DNA from: Streptomyces cavernicola
GTDB taxonomy: Bacteria > Actinomycetota > Actinomycetes > Streptomycetales > Streptomycetaceae
Assembly (NCBI RefSeq): GCF_029968035.1
Contig: NZ_JASCIQ010000026.1
Coordinates: 57,449 to 121,448 of the forward strand
Direction of reading: 5' to 3'
DNA length: 64,000 bases
Position numbers and translations under genes: made by a program. Within the stretch, counting starts at the first letter, position 1; each line of letters begins with the position of its first letter. The notes beneath the pieces were generated by a model. The model saw only the letters and a list, made by a program, of their open reading frames with translations, made no database searches and was not told the origin of the DNA. Shown in pieces: positions 35,249-43,216 of this stretch.

Positions 35249-35990
35249 CGCGCGCCTGAGGGCGGCCGCTGCGGGCGGGCTGCGGGGTACGTCCGAAGGC
35301 CGCGGGGCGCGCCCTGACGCGACGCCCCTCCGCCCCGGAAGCGGCGTGCCCGGCGGCTCACGGCCCCCGCCGCGCGTAGCCGTGCCGCCGCGCGAAGCTG
35401 TGCCGCCGAGCGGGGCCCGAGACCCGAGCCCCGAGCCCGAGACGCGAGCCCCGGACGGGTCCCCGAACCCCATCGGAGGGGAGCTCCGAACCGCGCTCGG
35501 AGAGCGTCGCGAACCCCTCTCCGACCTGGCGATTCGAGTAGCCCGGGTCACATCGCGGGGTGGTTCGATCTTGCTGCCCGGTGACATGACGCACAGGCGT
35601 TTCGAGGGGTACTAGCCGGAATAGTTGGCGCATGCCCTGGGGTGCGGGGGACCTTCGGGAAGCAACCCTCGGGACTAAAGTCCTGAACCGGGCAAGTTGG
35701 GCGCAACTGGGGCGTTCATGTCCGTCAATAAGCCTCTGAAGTGGGTGTAAACACCACATCCCAGATCATTTCCAGAGGTCTCCGGAAGGGGGCCCAAAGG
35801 GCGTCAAGAGGGCATCGTTCCCATGCCTTCGTACGAGCTTTGGTAGTAGATGGGGTGTTTGAGCGGAGCCGTGGGGGCGGGTTACCAAGGTGGGGCAGCC
35901 CGGTCGCAGAGGTTCGTCGGCCGGGTCCGCTCATGTCTTTGCTCCGGACGCCGATGTCCGGACCGCCCCCACCCCCTGGAGGTCATCCGA
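35249..35990. other. Long leader/intergenic region before the M23 peptidase
   Basis: 742 bp without a convincing gene. Structure is dense at 35670-35780: GGACTAAAGTCC, AGTTGGGCGCAACT and GGTGTAAACACC are each self-complementary, and CCTCTG at 35731 can pair with CAGAGG at 35773. AAC (35705) with CGTC 15 nt later resembles an ECF-type promoter of the SigE kind, weakly. The hallmark segments of the c-di-AMP riboswitch are absent. Upstream, 35400-35460 is a CCGAGCC-type low-complexity run. Confidence 0.45.
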
Positions 35991-36668
35991 ATGTCGAAGC
36001 GCGCCGAGTCCCACATCTCCAAGTCCTCGCTGTTCCGTAACCGGGCGGCCGTTCTCGCCGCTGGTGTCGGCGTGGCGGCGACGCTCGGCGCGGGTGTCTC
36101 GATGGCTGCCGAGCAGGGCGCGGGCCTGACCGGTCCCGCCGCTTCCATCGAGGCGCAGGCCAAGGCTCAGGGCCAGGCCGCCGCGAAGAAGGCCGAGGCC
36201 GCCGCCAAGAAGCAGGCCGAGGCGAAGGCCGCTGCCAAGAAGAAGGCTTCCGGCTGGGGCAACCCGGTCGAGAAGTACACGCTCAGCGCCAGCTACGCGC
36301 AGGCCGGTGGCATGTGGTCGCACAAGCACTCCGGCCAGGACTTCGCCGTGCCGGTCGGCACCAAGGTCACGGCCGTGCACAACGGCACCGTCGTCAAGGC
36401 CGGCCCGAACGGCGCCGGTGACGGTCCCGCGTACGGCAACGCTGTGGTGATCAAGCACGAGAACGGCCGCTACTCGCAGTACGCGCACCTGTCGAAGGTC
36501 GGCGTCAAGATCGGCCAGAAGGTGAAGACCGGCCAGGAGATCGCCCGCTCCGGCAACACCGGCAACTCCAGCGGCCCGCACCTGCACTTCGAGATCCGTA
36601 CATCCCCGAACTACGGCTCGGCGATCAACCCGGTCACCTTCATGCGCTCGCTCGGCGTGACGTTCTGA
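35991..36668 (+). CDS. Secreted M23 metallopeptidase
   Basis: A 225-aa cell-wall endopeptidase. A signal or anchor segment covers residues 18-41 (AAVLAAGVGVAATLGAGVS). A Lys/Ala-rich coiled stretch lies at about 48-85 (KKAEAAAKKQAEAKAAAKKK). The LytM/M23 domain has HSGQDFAVP, where His and Asp bind zinc, GNAVVIKHENGRYSQYAHL and the final HLHFEI. GGAGG at 35978 precedes the ATG. It probably cuts peptidoglycan cross-bridges outside the membrane. The long structured leader suggests post-initiation control. Confidence 0.93.
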   Translation: MSKRAESHISKSSLFRNRAAVLAAGVGVAATLGAGVSMAAEQGAGLTGPAASIEAQAKAQGQAAAKKAEAAAKKQAEAKAAAKKKASGWGNPVEKYTLSASYAQAGGMWSHKHSGQDFAVPVGTKVTAVHNGTVVKAGPNGAGDGPAYGNAVVIKHENGRYSQYAHLSKVGVKIGQKVKTGQEIARSGNTGNSSGPHLHFEIRTSPNYGSAINPVTFMRSLGVTF

Positions 36669-36691
36669 CCCGGCAGCTGAACAAGCGCTGA

Positions 36692-37285
36692 CTAGCGCTC
36701 CGTCTCCCGGTCCGTGTGGGCCTGGGTGACCAGATCGGTGGCGACCTCGAGGATGGCCCTGCGCTTCTCCTCGGGGTCGCCTTCGACGTCCTTGAGGGCG
36801 AAAAGGCCGGCGTGCATGGAGAACAGCGCGCTGAAGCAGCGGACCTGGTCGGTCAGCGGGGCGTCCGGCTCACGCAGCACGTCGAGCAGGCGCAGCATCC
36901 GGGCCTTGAAGTCCTCGCCGGTGCGCAGCTCGCGCATCGTCGCCTGGTTCTCCTGCATGAACCGGAAGAGGCGTTCCGCTCCGGCGAGCGCCTCGCTGTA
37001 GCGGCGCAGGATCTCCTGCTTGGTCTCCAGGGTGCGCGGCTGCTCGCCCGCCCACTCGATCAGCTCGTCGATCGGCCGCGTCAGGTCCTCGAAGAGGCTG
37101 TCGAGGATGTCTTCCTTGGTCTTGAAGTGGTAATAGAGCGCGGCCTTGGTGACCTCGAGCCGCTCCGCGATCTCCCGCAGCGAGGTCTTCTCGTACCCGC
37201 GCTCCGCGAAGAGCTCCAGGGCGACGTCCTGAATGCGCTGCCGCGTGTTGCCCCGGCGGGGGCGGGCGCCTTCGTTGTTACTCAT
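36692..37285 (-). CDS. TetR-family repressor of the adjacent MFS pump
   Basis: A 197-aa regulator. The HTH at residues 15-60 reads RIQDVALELFAERGYEKTSLREIAERL and EVTKAALYYHFKTKEDIL, followed by a helical ligand domain. The ATG at 37285 (MSNNEGARPR) is favoured over ATGs 4 and 16 codons upstream. It is divergent from an MFS exporter, with a double operator in between, so autoregulation and pump repression are likely. Confidence 0.9.
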   Translation of the reverse strand: MSNNEGARPRRGNTRQRIQDVALELFAERGYEKTSLREIAERLEVTKAALYYHFKTKEDILDSLFEDLTRPIDELIEWAGEQPRTLETKQEILRRYSEALAGAERLFRFMQENQATMRELRTGEDFKARMLRLLDVLREPDAPLTDQVRCFSALFSMHAGLFALKDVEGDPEEKRRAILEVATDLVTQAHTDRETER

Positions 37286-37355
37286 CGTGGTCTCCATGCG
37301 GCTGCGCTCGGCCGTCGTCGTACGGGACATGTTCCGTACGACCATGGAACATGAA

Positions 37356-37425
37356 CTTACTTGACGCCCGGCTAGTTGGCGGTCTAGCTTCCCTATCGTA
37401 ACCAACTAGCCGGGCGGCAAGTAAG
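37356..37425. promoter_or_regulatory. Double inverted operator and MFS promoter
   Basis: A 24-bp arm at 37356-37379 is repeated as its reverse complement at 37402-37425 with one mismatch and a 22-bp spacer. Each arm contains the imperfect 18-bp dyad ACTTGACGCCCGGCTAGT or its mate. The left arm also contains TTGACG (37361-37366), and TAGCTT lies 18 bp on (37385-37390), a good promoter for the MFS gene. A bound TetR dimer would block it. Confidence 0.75.
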
Positions 37426-37442
37426 TACGGGGAGTGATCTCG

Positions 37443-39005
37443 ATGGCGATATCCGAGGCCGCGAGGGCGGCCGAGCCGGGGAAACAGGCGGCCGAACCGC
37501 CGAAGCGCAGCGTGCGGGTGGTGCTGCTCGCGCTGATGATCGCGATGCTGCTCGCGATGCTGGACAACATGATCATCGGCACTGCGATGCCGACGATCGT
37601 CGGTGAGCTCGGCGGTCTGGAGCACCTATCCTGGGTGGTCACCGCGTACACGCTCGCCACCGCCGCATCCACCCCGATCTGGGGCAAGCTCGGCGACATG
37701 TATGGGCGGAAGGGCACCTTCCTCACCTCGATCGTGATCTTCCTGATCGGCTCCGCGCTCTCCGGAATGGCCCAGGACATGGGCCAGTTGATCGGCTTCC
37801 GCGCGGTCCAGGGCCTCGGCGCCGGCGGTCTGATGGTCGGCGTCATGGCGATCATCGGCGACCTGATCCCGCCCCGCGAGCGCGGCCGCTACCAGGGCAT
37901 GATGGCCGGCGTGATGGCCCTCGCCATGATCGGCGGGCCGCTGGTCGGCGGCACCATCACCGACCACCTCGGCTGGCGCTGGTCCTTCTACATCAACCTG
38001 CCGCTCGGTGCGATCGCCCTCGCCATGGTCACGATCGTCCTGCACCTGCCGAAGAAGCGCTCGCGGGCCCGGATCGACTACCTGGGCGCGGCGCTTCTGA
38101 CCATCGGCATCACGGCGATCGTGCTCGTCACCACGTGGGGCGGTACGGAGTACGCCTGGGGCTCGACCATGATCGTCGGGCTCTCGGTGCTCGGGGTGGT
38201 CTCGCTCGGCGCGTTCCTGTACTCGCAGACGCGGGCGGCCGACCCGATCATGCCGCTGCACATCTTCCGCAGCCGCAACTTCACGCTGATGTCCGTGATC
38301 GGCTTCATCACCGGCTTCGTGATGTTCGGAGCGGTGCTGTTCCTGCCGCTCTACCAGCAGTCCGTGCAGGGCGCCTCGGCCACCAACTCCGGCCTGCTGC
38401 TTCTGCCGATGCTGCTCGCGATGATGGTGGTCTCGCTGATCGCCGGCCGGGTCACCACGAACAGCGGCAAGTACAAGATCTTCCCCATCGCGGGCGGCGC
38501 CCTGATGGTCGTGGGCTTGTTCCTGCTCGCCCAGATGGACACCGGCACGTCCCGGCTGACCTCCGGGATCTACATGGCGGTGCTCGGTGCGGGCATGGGG
38601 TTCCTGATGCAGATCACCATGCTGGTGGCGCAGAACAGCGTCGAGATGAAGGACATGGGCGTCGCGTCCTCGTCGACCACGCTCTTCCGTACGCTCGGCA
38701 GTTCCTTCGGCGTCGCCGTCATGGGCGCGCTGTTCAACAACCGGGTCGCCCATGAGATGGCGGAGCGGGTGCCGGGCGGGGGCGGTGCGCTGCCCAACGC
38801 TCAGCTGGACGCGGCGAGCCTGGCGAAGCTGCCGGAGGCGATGCGGGAGGCGTACCAGTTCGCTGTGTCGTCCGGTACGCATGGGGCGTTCCTGCTGGGG
38901 TCTGCGATTGCGGTACTGGCGTTTCTTGCGGCGTTGTTCGTCAAGGAGGTGCCGTTGAAGGGGGCGGGGCCGCGGCGGGAGGCTGCGGCTGAGTCGGTGG
39001 GCTAG
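37443..39005 (+). CDS. MFS multidrug exporter, DHA2 (14-TMS) family
   Basis: A 520-aa proton-driven efflux protein with about 14 membrane helices. Motif A is GKLGDMYGRKGTF, motif C-like GIGGPLVGG appears as MIGGPLVGGTITDHLGWRWSF, and the DHA2 block LDNMIIGTAMPTIVGEL is near the N-terminus. ATG 37443 lies 8 nt after GGGGAG; a GTG three codons earlier overlaps that site. Control by the divergent TetR is probable; the drug is unknown. Confidence 0.92.
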   Translation: MAISEAARAAEPGKQAAEPPKRSVRVVLLALMIAMLLAMLDNMIIGTAMPTIVGELGGLEHLSWVVTAYTLATAASTPIWGKLGDMYGRKGTFLTSIVIFLIGSALSGMAQDMGQLIGFRAVQGLGAGGLMVGVMAIIGDLIPPRERGRYQGMMAGVMALAMIGGPLVGGTITDHLGWRWSFYINLPLGAIALAMVTIVLHLPKKRSRARIDYLGAALLTIGITAIVLVTTWGGTEYAWGSTMIVGLSVLGVVSLGAFLYSQTRAADPIMPLHIFRSRNFTLMSVIGFITGFVMFGAVLFLPLYQQSVQGASATNSGLLLLPMLLAMMVVSLIAGRVTTNSGKYKIFPIAGGALMVVGLFLLAQMDTGTSRLTSGIYMAVLGAGMGFLMQITMLVAQNSVEMKDMGVASSSTTLFRTLGSSFGVAVMGALFNNRVAHEMAERVPGGGGALPNAQLDAASLAKLPEAMREAYQFAVSSGTHGAFLLGSAIAVLAFLAALFVKEVPLKGAGPRREAAAESVG

Positions 39006-39552
39006 GTCGTCCGGGGCTGGTCCCTGTCCGGGGCTCCCTTGTCCGGGGCTCGGCCCTTGTTCGGGGCTGCCGCCCCGGGCCCCGCGCCCTTGTTCGGCCT
39101 TCGGCCTTGTCCTCAAGCGCCGGACGGGCTGATTTGGCTCCCCTCCCCGCCCCTTCCCGAAAGCCTGCGGCGCCGTTGATCGCCCTTCGGGCTCGTCCTC
39201 AAACGCCGGACGGGCTTGATTTGGGCAGCAGCGCCAAGCGCGCCGGACAGGCTGGGCTTGGCCTGAGGACCCAGACCAAGCGCGCCGGGCGGGCCGGAAG
39301 TGGCCCGGACAACGGTGGTCGAACGCCGCACGGGCCTGGCTTGGCGCCGGGCACCAGACCAAGCGCGCCGGACGGGCCGGAAGTGGCCCGAGGCGGCAGC
39401 GTCAAGCGTGCCGGACAGGCTGGGTTTGGCCGGGGCAGGCACCAGACCAAACTCGTCGGGCGGGTTGGAAGCGGCCCGAGGTGCCGGACCAAGCCCGCGG
39501 ACAGGGCTGGATCAGGTCCGGGGGCGGGGGCCCGGCATCAAGCGCGCAGTGT
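39006..39552. other. Repeat-filled intergenic region, 547 bp
   Basis: Between the convergent MFS and cseC genes. It holds an inverted copy of the dispersed repeat and then a long array of degenerate CAAGCGCGCCGGACGGGC-type motifs. Open frames here (KRAGQAGFG-like peptides) are products of the repeat, not genes. Confidence 0.75.
39085..39220 (-). repeat. Dispersed intergenic repeat, copy 2
   Basis: Reverse-complement match to 20215-20345: CCCCTTCCCGAAAGCCTGC, TTGATCGCCCTTCGGGC and CGCCGGACGGGCT blocks appear in the same order when read on the minus strand. Confidence 0.8.
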
Positions 39553-39560
39553 TCAAGGGC
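39110..39560. repeat. Degenerate minisatellite of CAAGCGCGCCGGACGGGC motifs
   Basis: At least eight copies of a core like AAGCGCGCCGGACGGGCCGG occur (near 39114, 39201, 39235, 39279, 39330, 39359, 39401, 39444), with variable 30-60 bp spacing and an ACCAGACC link in several. The core equals the end of the dispersed repeat, which suggests local amplification. Confidence 0.75.
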
Positions 39561-40965
39561 TCGACGGACCGGAGGCGCTTCCGGGGGCCAGGCCCAAGGT
39601 GCCCAATTCCGGCATCGGGTAGCTGCCCGTGCTCGTGGGGGCGTGTTCCGGGAGCCACAGGACTGCCACCGCGCCCTCCGCCGGGCCGTCGCCGTGGTCC
39701 GGGCCGACGTTGCGGAAGGTCAGGCGGGCGCCGAGGACCCGGGCCTGGCCTGCGGCGATGGTGAGGCCGAGGCCGTGGCCGTGGCCCGCGCGGTCGGTGG
39801 AGCCGGTACGGAAGCGGCTCGGGCCCTCGGCGAGGAGGTCCTCGGGGAAGCCGGTGCCGTGGTCGCGTACGCGGATGACGCGGCCCTCGACGGAGATCTC
39901 GATCGGGGCGCCGCCGTGCTTGGTGGCGTTGGCGAGGAGGTTGCCGACGATCCGCTCCAGGCGGCGCGGGTCGGTGGTCACCTCGGACTCGTGCACCACC
40001 CGCACCTCGACGTCCGGGTACATGGCGCGGACCCGGCGCGATATGAACTCGCCGAGCGTGATGTCCTGCAGCTCGGCCCGCTCGGACGCGCCGTCCAGGC
40101 GGGCGACTTCGAGCACGTCCTCGACCAGGGTGCGCAGCGCCTGCGCGCGGTCCTTGACCAGCTCGCTCGGCCGGCCCTCCGGCAGCAGCTCGGCCGCGGT
40201 GAGCAGTCCGGTGACCGGGGTGCGCAGCTCGTGCGCGATGTCGGCGGTGACCCGGCGCTCCGCCTCGTACCGCTGTTTCAGGGCGTCGGCCATGGCGTCC
40301 ACGGCGCGCGCCAGGTCGTCGGTCTCGTCGCGTACGACACCGCCTATGGCGTCGCGGACGCGGACCTCGGTCTGGCCCTGGGCGACCATGTGCGCGGCGG
40401 CCGCGGCCTCGCGCAGGCGGCGGGAGAGCTGGCCGCCGATCAGCACGCCGAGGGCGCAGCCGCCGAAGACGACCGCGATCGAGCCGATGATCAGGGCCTG
40501 GTCGAGGTCCTTCATCACGGTGGCGCTGCGGTCGGTGAAGCGGGAGTGGAGCGAGAGTATGTGGCCGCCGCTCACCGGGGTCGCGGCCCAGATGTCCGGG
40601 GCGCCGTTCGTCTCCTGGACGTGGGTGGCGCGGCGGCCGGCCTCGGCCTTGGCGCGCAGTTCGGGCGGCAGTTCGGGGTCGTCGATCTTGCTCTGCAGGC
40701 GCGGGCTCTTGGAGGACTCGTAGAGCCGCTGTGCCATCTGGAGCTGGGTGTCCTGCAGATCGCGGGCGTTGTCCAGCATCGAGACGCGCGCCGCGTTGTG
40801 CACGACGAGGCTGAGCGCGATCGCCACCAGCGCGCCGACCAGCGCGATCGCCGCGCTCAGCTTCCAGCGCAGGCCCGTGCGCAGCCCCTTGGGGAGTTCG
40901 GTCAGGCGGCGTCCGCTCAGCCTCAGCCCGGTCAGCCTCATCGCTCGAGCGTCATCCCCCGTCAT
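39553..40965 (-). CDS. cseC: Sensor kinase CseC of the SigE envelope-stress system
   Basis: A 470-aa membrane kinase. TM helices lie near residues 30-50 and 180-205 and flank an extracytoplasmic loop of ~125 residues. A HAMP linker, the H box RVTADIAHELRTPVTGLL, the N box VGNLLANATKHGG and GHGHGLGLTIAAGQARVLG follow. In S. coelicolor CseC senses cell-wall damage and phosphorylates CseB, which activates sigE. ATG 40965 overlaps the cseB stop (ATGA). The Ser/Pro/Gly tail ends against the repeat field. Confidence 0.94.
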   Translation of the reverse strand: MTGDDARAMRLTGLRLSGRRLTELPKGLRTGLRWKLSAAIALVGALVAIALSLVVHNAARVSMLDNARDLQDTQLQMAQRLYESSKSPRLQSKIDDPELPPELRAKAEAGRRATHVQETNGAPDIWAATPVSGGHILSLHSRFTDRSATVMKDLDQALIIGSIAVVFGGCALGVLIGGQLSRRLREAAAAAHMVAQGQTEVRVRDAIGGVVRDETDDLARAVDAMADALKQRYEAERRVTADIAHELRTPVTGLLTAAELLPEGRPSELVKDRAQALRTLVEDVLEVARLDGASERAELQDITLGEFISRRVRAMYPDVEVRVVHESEVTTDPRRLERIVGNLLANATKHGGAPIEISVEGRVIRVRDHGTGFPEDLLAEGPSRFRTGSTDRAGHGHGLGLTIAAGQARVLGARLTFRNVGPDHGDGPAEGAVAVLWLPEHAPTSTGSYPMPELGTLGLAPGSASGPSSP

Positions 40966-41681
40966 CCCTTGAGCTTGTAGCCGAAGCCGCGGACGGTCTC
41001 GATCCGGTCCTGGCCGATCTTGGTGCGCAGGCGCTGCACATGGACGTCGACGACGCGGGTGTCCCCGCCCCAGCCGTAGTCCCACACCCGCTCCAGGAGC
41101 TTGTCGCGGGACAGGACCGTGCCGGGCGCCGCCGAGAACTCCAGGAGCAGCCGCATCTCGGTGGGCGTCAGGGCGACATGGGCGCCGCCGCGCCGCACCT
41201 CCATGCCCTCCGTGTCCACCTCCAGGTCGCCGAAGACAAGGACGCCGCCGCCGACCCGGCCGTCGCCGTCGTTCGCAGCGGCCCCCGCGCCGCCCGCCGA
41301 CCCGCCCGCGTGCCCGAACCGCCGAAGGACGGCCCGGATACGGGCGACGAGCACGGCACCGTCGAACGGCTTCGTCACGTAGTCGTCCGCGCCGGCCTCC
41401 AGGCCGAGGACCACGTCGATGGAGTCGGCCCGCGCGGAGAGCATGATCACCGGCACCGTCGACTCGTCCCGGATGCGCCGGCACAGCGAGACGCCGTCGA
41501 GCCCCGGCACCATCACGTCGAGCAGCGCGATGTCCGGCTGGTTCGACCGGAACGCCGCCAGGCCGGACAGGCCGTCGGGCATGGCGGTGACCACGAAGCC
41601 GTCGCGCTCCAGGGCGAGCTGCGTCGCTTCGCGGATGACGTCGTCGTCCTCGACGAACAGGACATGGGTCTGCTCGGCCAT
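40962..41681 (-). CDS. cseB: Response regulator CseB
   Basis: A 239-aa OmpR-family regulator. The receiver holds EDDD near the N-terminus and the phospho-acceptor Asp in ALLDVMVPGLDG. A Gly/Ala linker precedes the winged helix (LTPTEMRLLLEFSAAPGTVLSRDKLLERVWDY; DTRVVDVHVQRLRTKIG). It activates the sigE promoter in S. coelicolor. I start at ATG 41681; a longer frame would overlap cseA. Confidence 0.95.
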   Translation of the reverse strand: MAEQTHVLFVEDDDVIREATQLALERDGFVVTAMPDGLSGLAAFRSNQPDIALLDVMVPGLDGVSLCRRIRDESTVPVIMLSARADSIDVVLGLEAGADDYVTKPFDGAVLVARIRAVLRRFGHAGGSAGGAGAAANDGDGRVGGGVLVFGDLEVDTEGMEVRRGGAHVALTPTEMRLLLEFSAAPGTVLSRDKLLERVWDYGWGGDTRVVDVHVQRLRTKIGQDRIETVRGFGYKLKG

Positions 41682-41691
41682 CCGCTCGCTC

Positions 41692-42333
41692 TCAGTTCTC
41701 GGGCGCGGGTCTGACATCGCCGCCCGCGCTGCCGTATCGGTTGGTCCAGTGCCTGGTCTGTACGAAGGCGCCGTCCCGCCACTCGTAGAGGGTGATGTCC
41801 TCCCCGGAGGGCAGGGCCACCGAGTCGTCCTTCTCGTACGTCTGGCGTGTGACGGTCAGTCCGTCCCGGTCGATCTCGGCGTACGACGCGGGCTCCTCGG
41901 TGCGGAAGACATTCTCGTACGCCCCGCCCTTGGCGCGATACACATAGGAGCCGATACCGATGGCGTCCGAGCAGGTCAGGACGTTGACGACGACGTCGTT
42001 GCGGGATCCGCCGGTCAAGTTCCCGTAGCTCACGTCCACCGGGTACGAGTCGCCCGCGCAGGGCTTCAGATCGGCCTTGACCGCCTTGCTGACCTTGGGG
42101 TCCTCGCGCACGAGCCGGATCGGGTCGACCGCGTGCTCCTTGCCGGGGGTGGCGGCCGGGGCCGGTGAGCCCTGGGCGACCTGGTCGCTGCGGGCCGGGC
42201 CCTCGTCGCGCGTGCCGGTGCCGCCCGTGCTGCAGGAGGCGAGGGTGCACACACAAAGGGCGAGGGCGGCGAGCGCCGCCGCACTCGCCGCCTTGGGTCC
42301 CTTGGGTCCGCCGAGCCGTTTCAGGCCGTGCAA
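41692..42333 (-). CDS. cseA: CseA lipoprotein, negative modulator of the SigE system
   Basis: A 213-aa lipoprotein: basic start, hydrophobic core AAALAALALCVCT and lipobox LASC with Cys34, then a ~170-residue extracellular domain with VSYGNLTGGSRNDVVV. In S. coelicolor loss of CseA raises sigE expression. No ATG or GTG is available; the start is TTG at 42333, 8 nt after GGAG and inside the last 13 nt of sigE, so its translation depends on sigE. Confidence 0.88.
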   Translation of the reverse strand: MHGLKRLGGPKGPKAASAAALAALALCVCTLASCSTGGTGTRDEGPARSDQVAQGSPAPAATPGKEHAVDPIRLVREDPKVSKAVKADLKPCAGDSYPVDVSYGNLTGGSRNDVVVNVLTCSDAIGIGSYVYRAKGGAYENVFRTEEPASYAEIDRDGLTVTRQTYEKDDSVALPSGEDITLYEWRDGAFVQTRHWTNRYGSAGGDVRPAPEN

Positions 42334-42869
42334 CGCTCCCGCTCCTTCACTCCGAGCACGCCGTCCGCACCGGTCTCGGCATTGCGGCTCTCCAGCTCCT
42401 GGCGGAGCCGGGCGAGTGCTCGGTGCAGCGTGCTCTTGACCGTACCGGCCGACATTCCGAGGGCGGCAGCCGTCTCCTCGGTCGACATCTGCTCCCAGTG
42501 TCGCAGGACGACCACGCTGCGCTGCTTGGGGGCGAGGACCTTGAGCACGTCCATCAGGAGGGCGCGGTCCGCGTGCTGCTCGGTGGAGTCGTCGACGCTG
42601 GCGTCCGGCAGCTGCTCGGTCGGGACCTCCTCCAGGCGCCGGGCCCGCCACCACTCGGTCCGCGTATTGATCATCACGCGGCGGAGATAGGCGTCCGCGA
42701 GCCGCTTGTCGGCTATCCCGTCCCAGCGGTGGTACGTCCGCACGAGCGCGGTCTGCAGCAGGTCCTGGGCGTCCACCGGGTCGGGCACGAGGCGGCGGGC
42801 GCTGCGCAGCAGGGCGTCCTGCCGGGTACGGACGTACTCCTCGAATTCGAGCACCTCGCCGTGCGCCAT
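42321..42869 (-). CDS. sigE: ECF sigma factor SigE
   Basis: A 182-aa ECF sigma factor for the cell-envelope stress response. Region 2 spans about residues 10-75 (RSARRLVPDPVDAQDLLQTALVRTY, LADAYLRRVMINTRTEWWRAR). Region 4 spans about 105-160 (LKVLAPKQRSVVVLRHWEQMSTEETAAALGMSAGTVKSTLHRALARLR). It has no anti-sigma gene; control comes from CseA, CseB and CseC encoded downstream. ATG 42869 follows GGAGG. It heads the four-gene operon. Confidence 0.96.
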   Translation of the reverse strand: MAHGEVLEFEEYVRTRQDALLRSARRLVPDPVDAQDLLQTALVRTYHRWDGIADKRLADAYLRRVMINTRTEWWRARRLEEVPTEQLPDASVDDSTEQHADRALLMDVLKVLAPKQRSVVVLRHWEQMSTEETAAALGMSAGTVKSTLHRALARLRQELESRNAETGADGVLGVKERERCTA

Positions 42870-43164
42870 TCTCAACCGCCTCCGTTCTCACACCTGCATC
42901 CGAAGTGGAACCGGATGTCTCTCCGGTACATCTCCGAAGCTACGGACGCGGTGTAACGAGGCTTCGCGAAGGAGCCTGCGGGGGACGCACGGCTACCCCT
43001 CGGTTGTGTAACAGGGGCGAGCGGACCTAAGAATTCCCGGCGTTATGCCTGGTCAGACAGCATTTGCGCGGTGTAAGGCCAGTGTAGGGAAATGATTTGC
43101 AGGCGCACGCTCCGATGCGCGCCCCCGGGTGCGCGCCTCCGGGCGTACGGCCCCGGGGCACGGC
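42870..43164. promoter_or_regulatory. sigE upstream region
   Basis: Together with the mutY terminator this is a 347-bp gap. TGTAAC occurs at 42952 and 43007 and TGTAAG at 43072, and CTTCGCGAAG at 42962 is a 10-bp palindrome. The CseB-dependent sigE promoter must lie here, but I cannot say which of these is the CseB site. Confidence 0.4.
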
Positions 43165-43198
43165 GAAGGCCCGCACGACCAAAGCCGTGCGGGCCTTC
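43165..43198 (-). terminator. Terminator of mutY
   Basis: A perfect 13-bp stem (43165-43177 with 43186-43198) and an 8-nt loop directly after the mutY stop on the minus strand. Confidence 0.82.
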
Positions 43199-43216
43199 AG
43201 CGTCGTACGTACGGAC

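Noticed and set aside
35346..35615. 89-aa frame after clpC
   Set aside because: Low-complexity Pro/Arg/Ala peptide from CCGAGCC-type sequence without a ribosome site.
35600..35990. c-di-AMP (ydaO) riboswitch before the M23 gene
   Set aside because: The conserved GGGGUGAAU and CCCGUCAGCUAACC segments are absent.
39107..39622. 171-aa frame with KRAGQAGFG repeats
   Set aside because: Composed wholly of intergenic repeat motifs, overlaps the cseC end and has no ribosome site.
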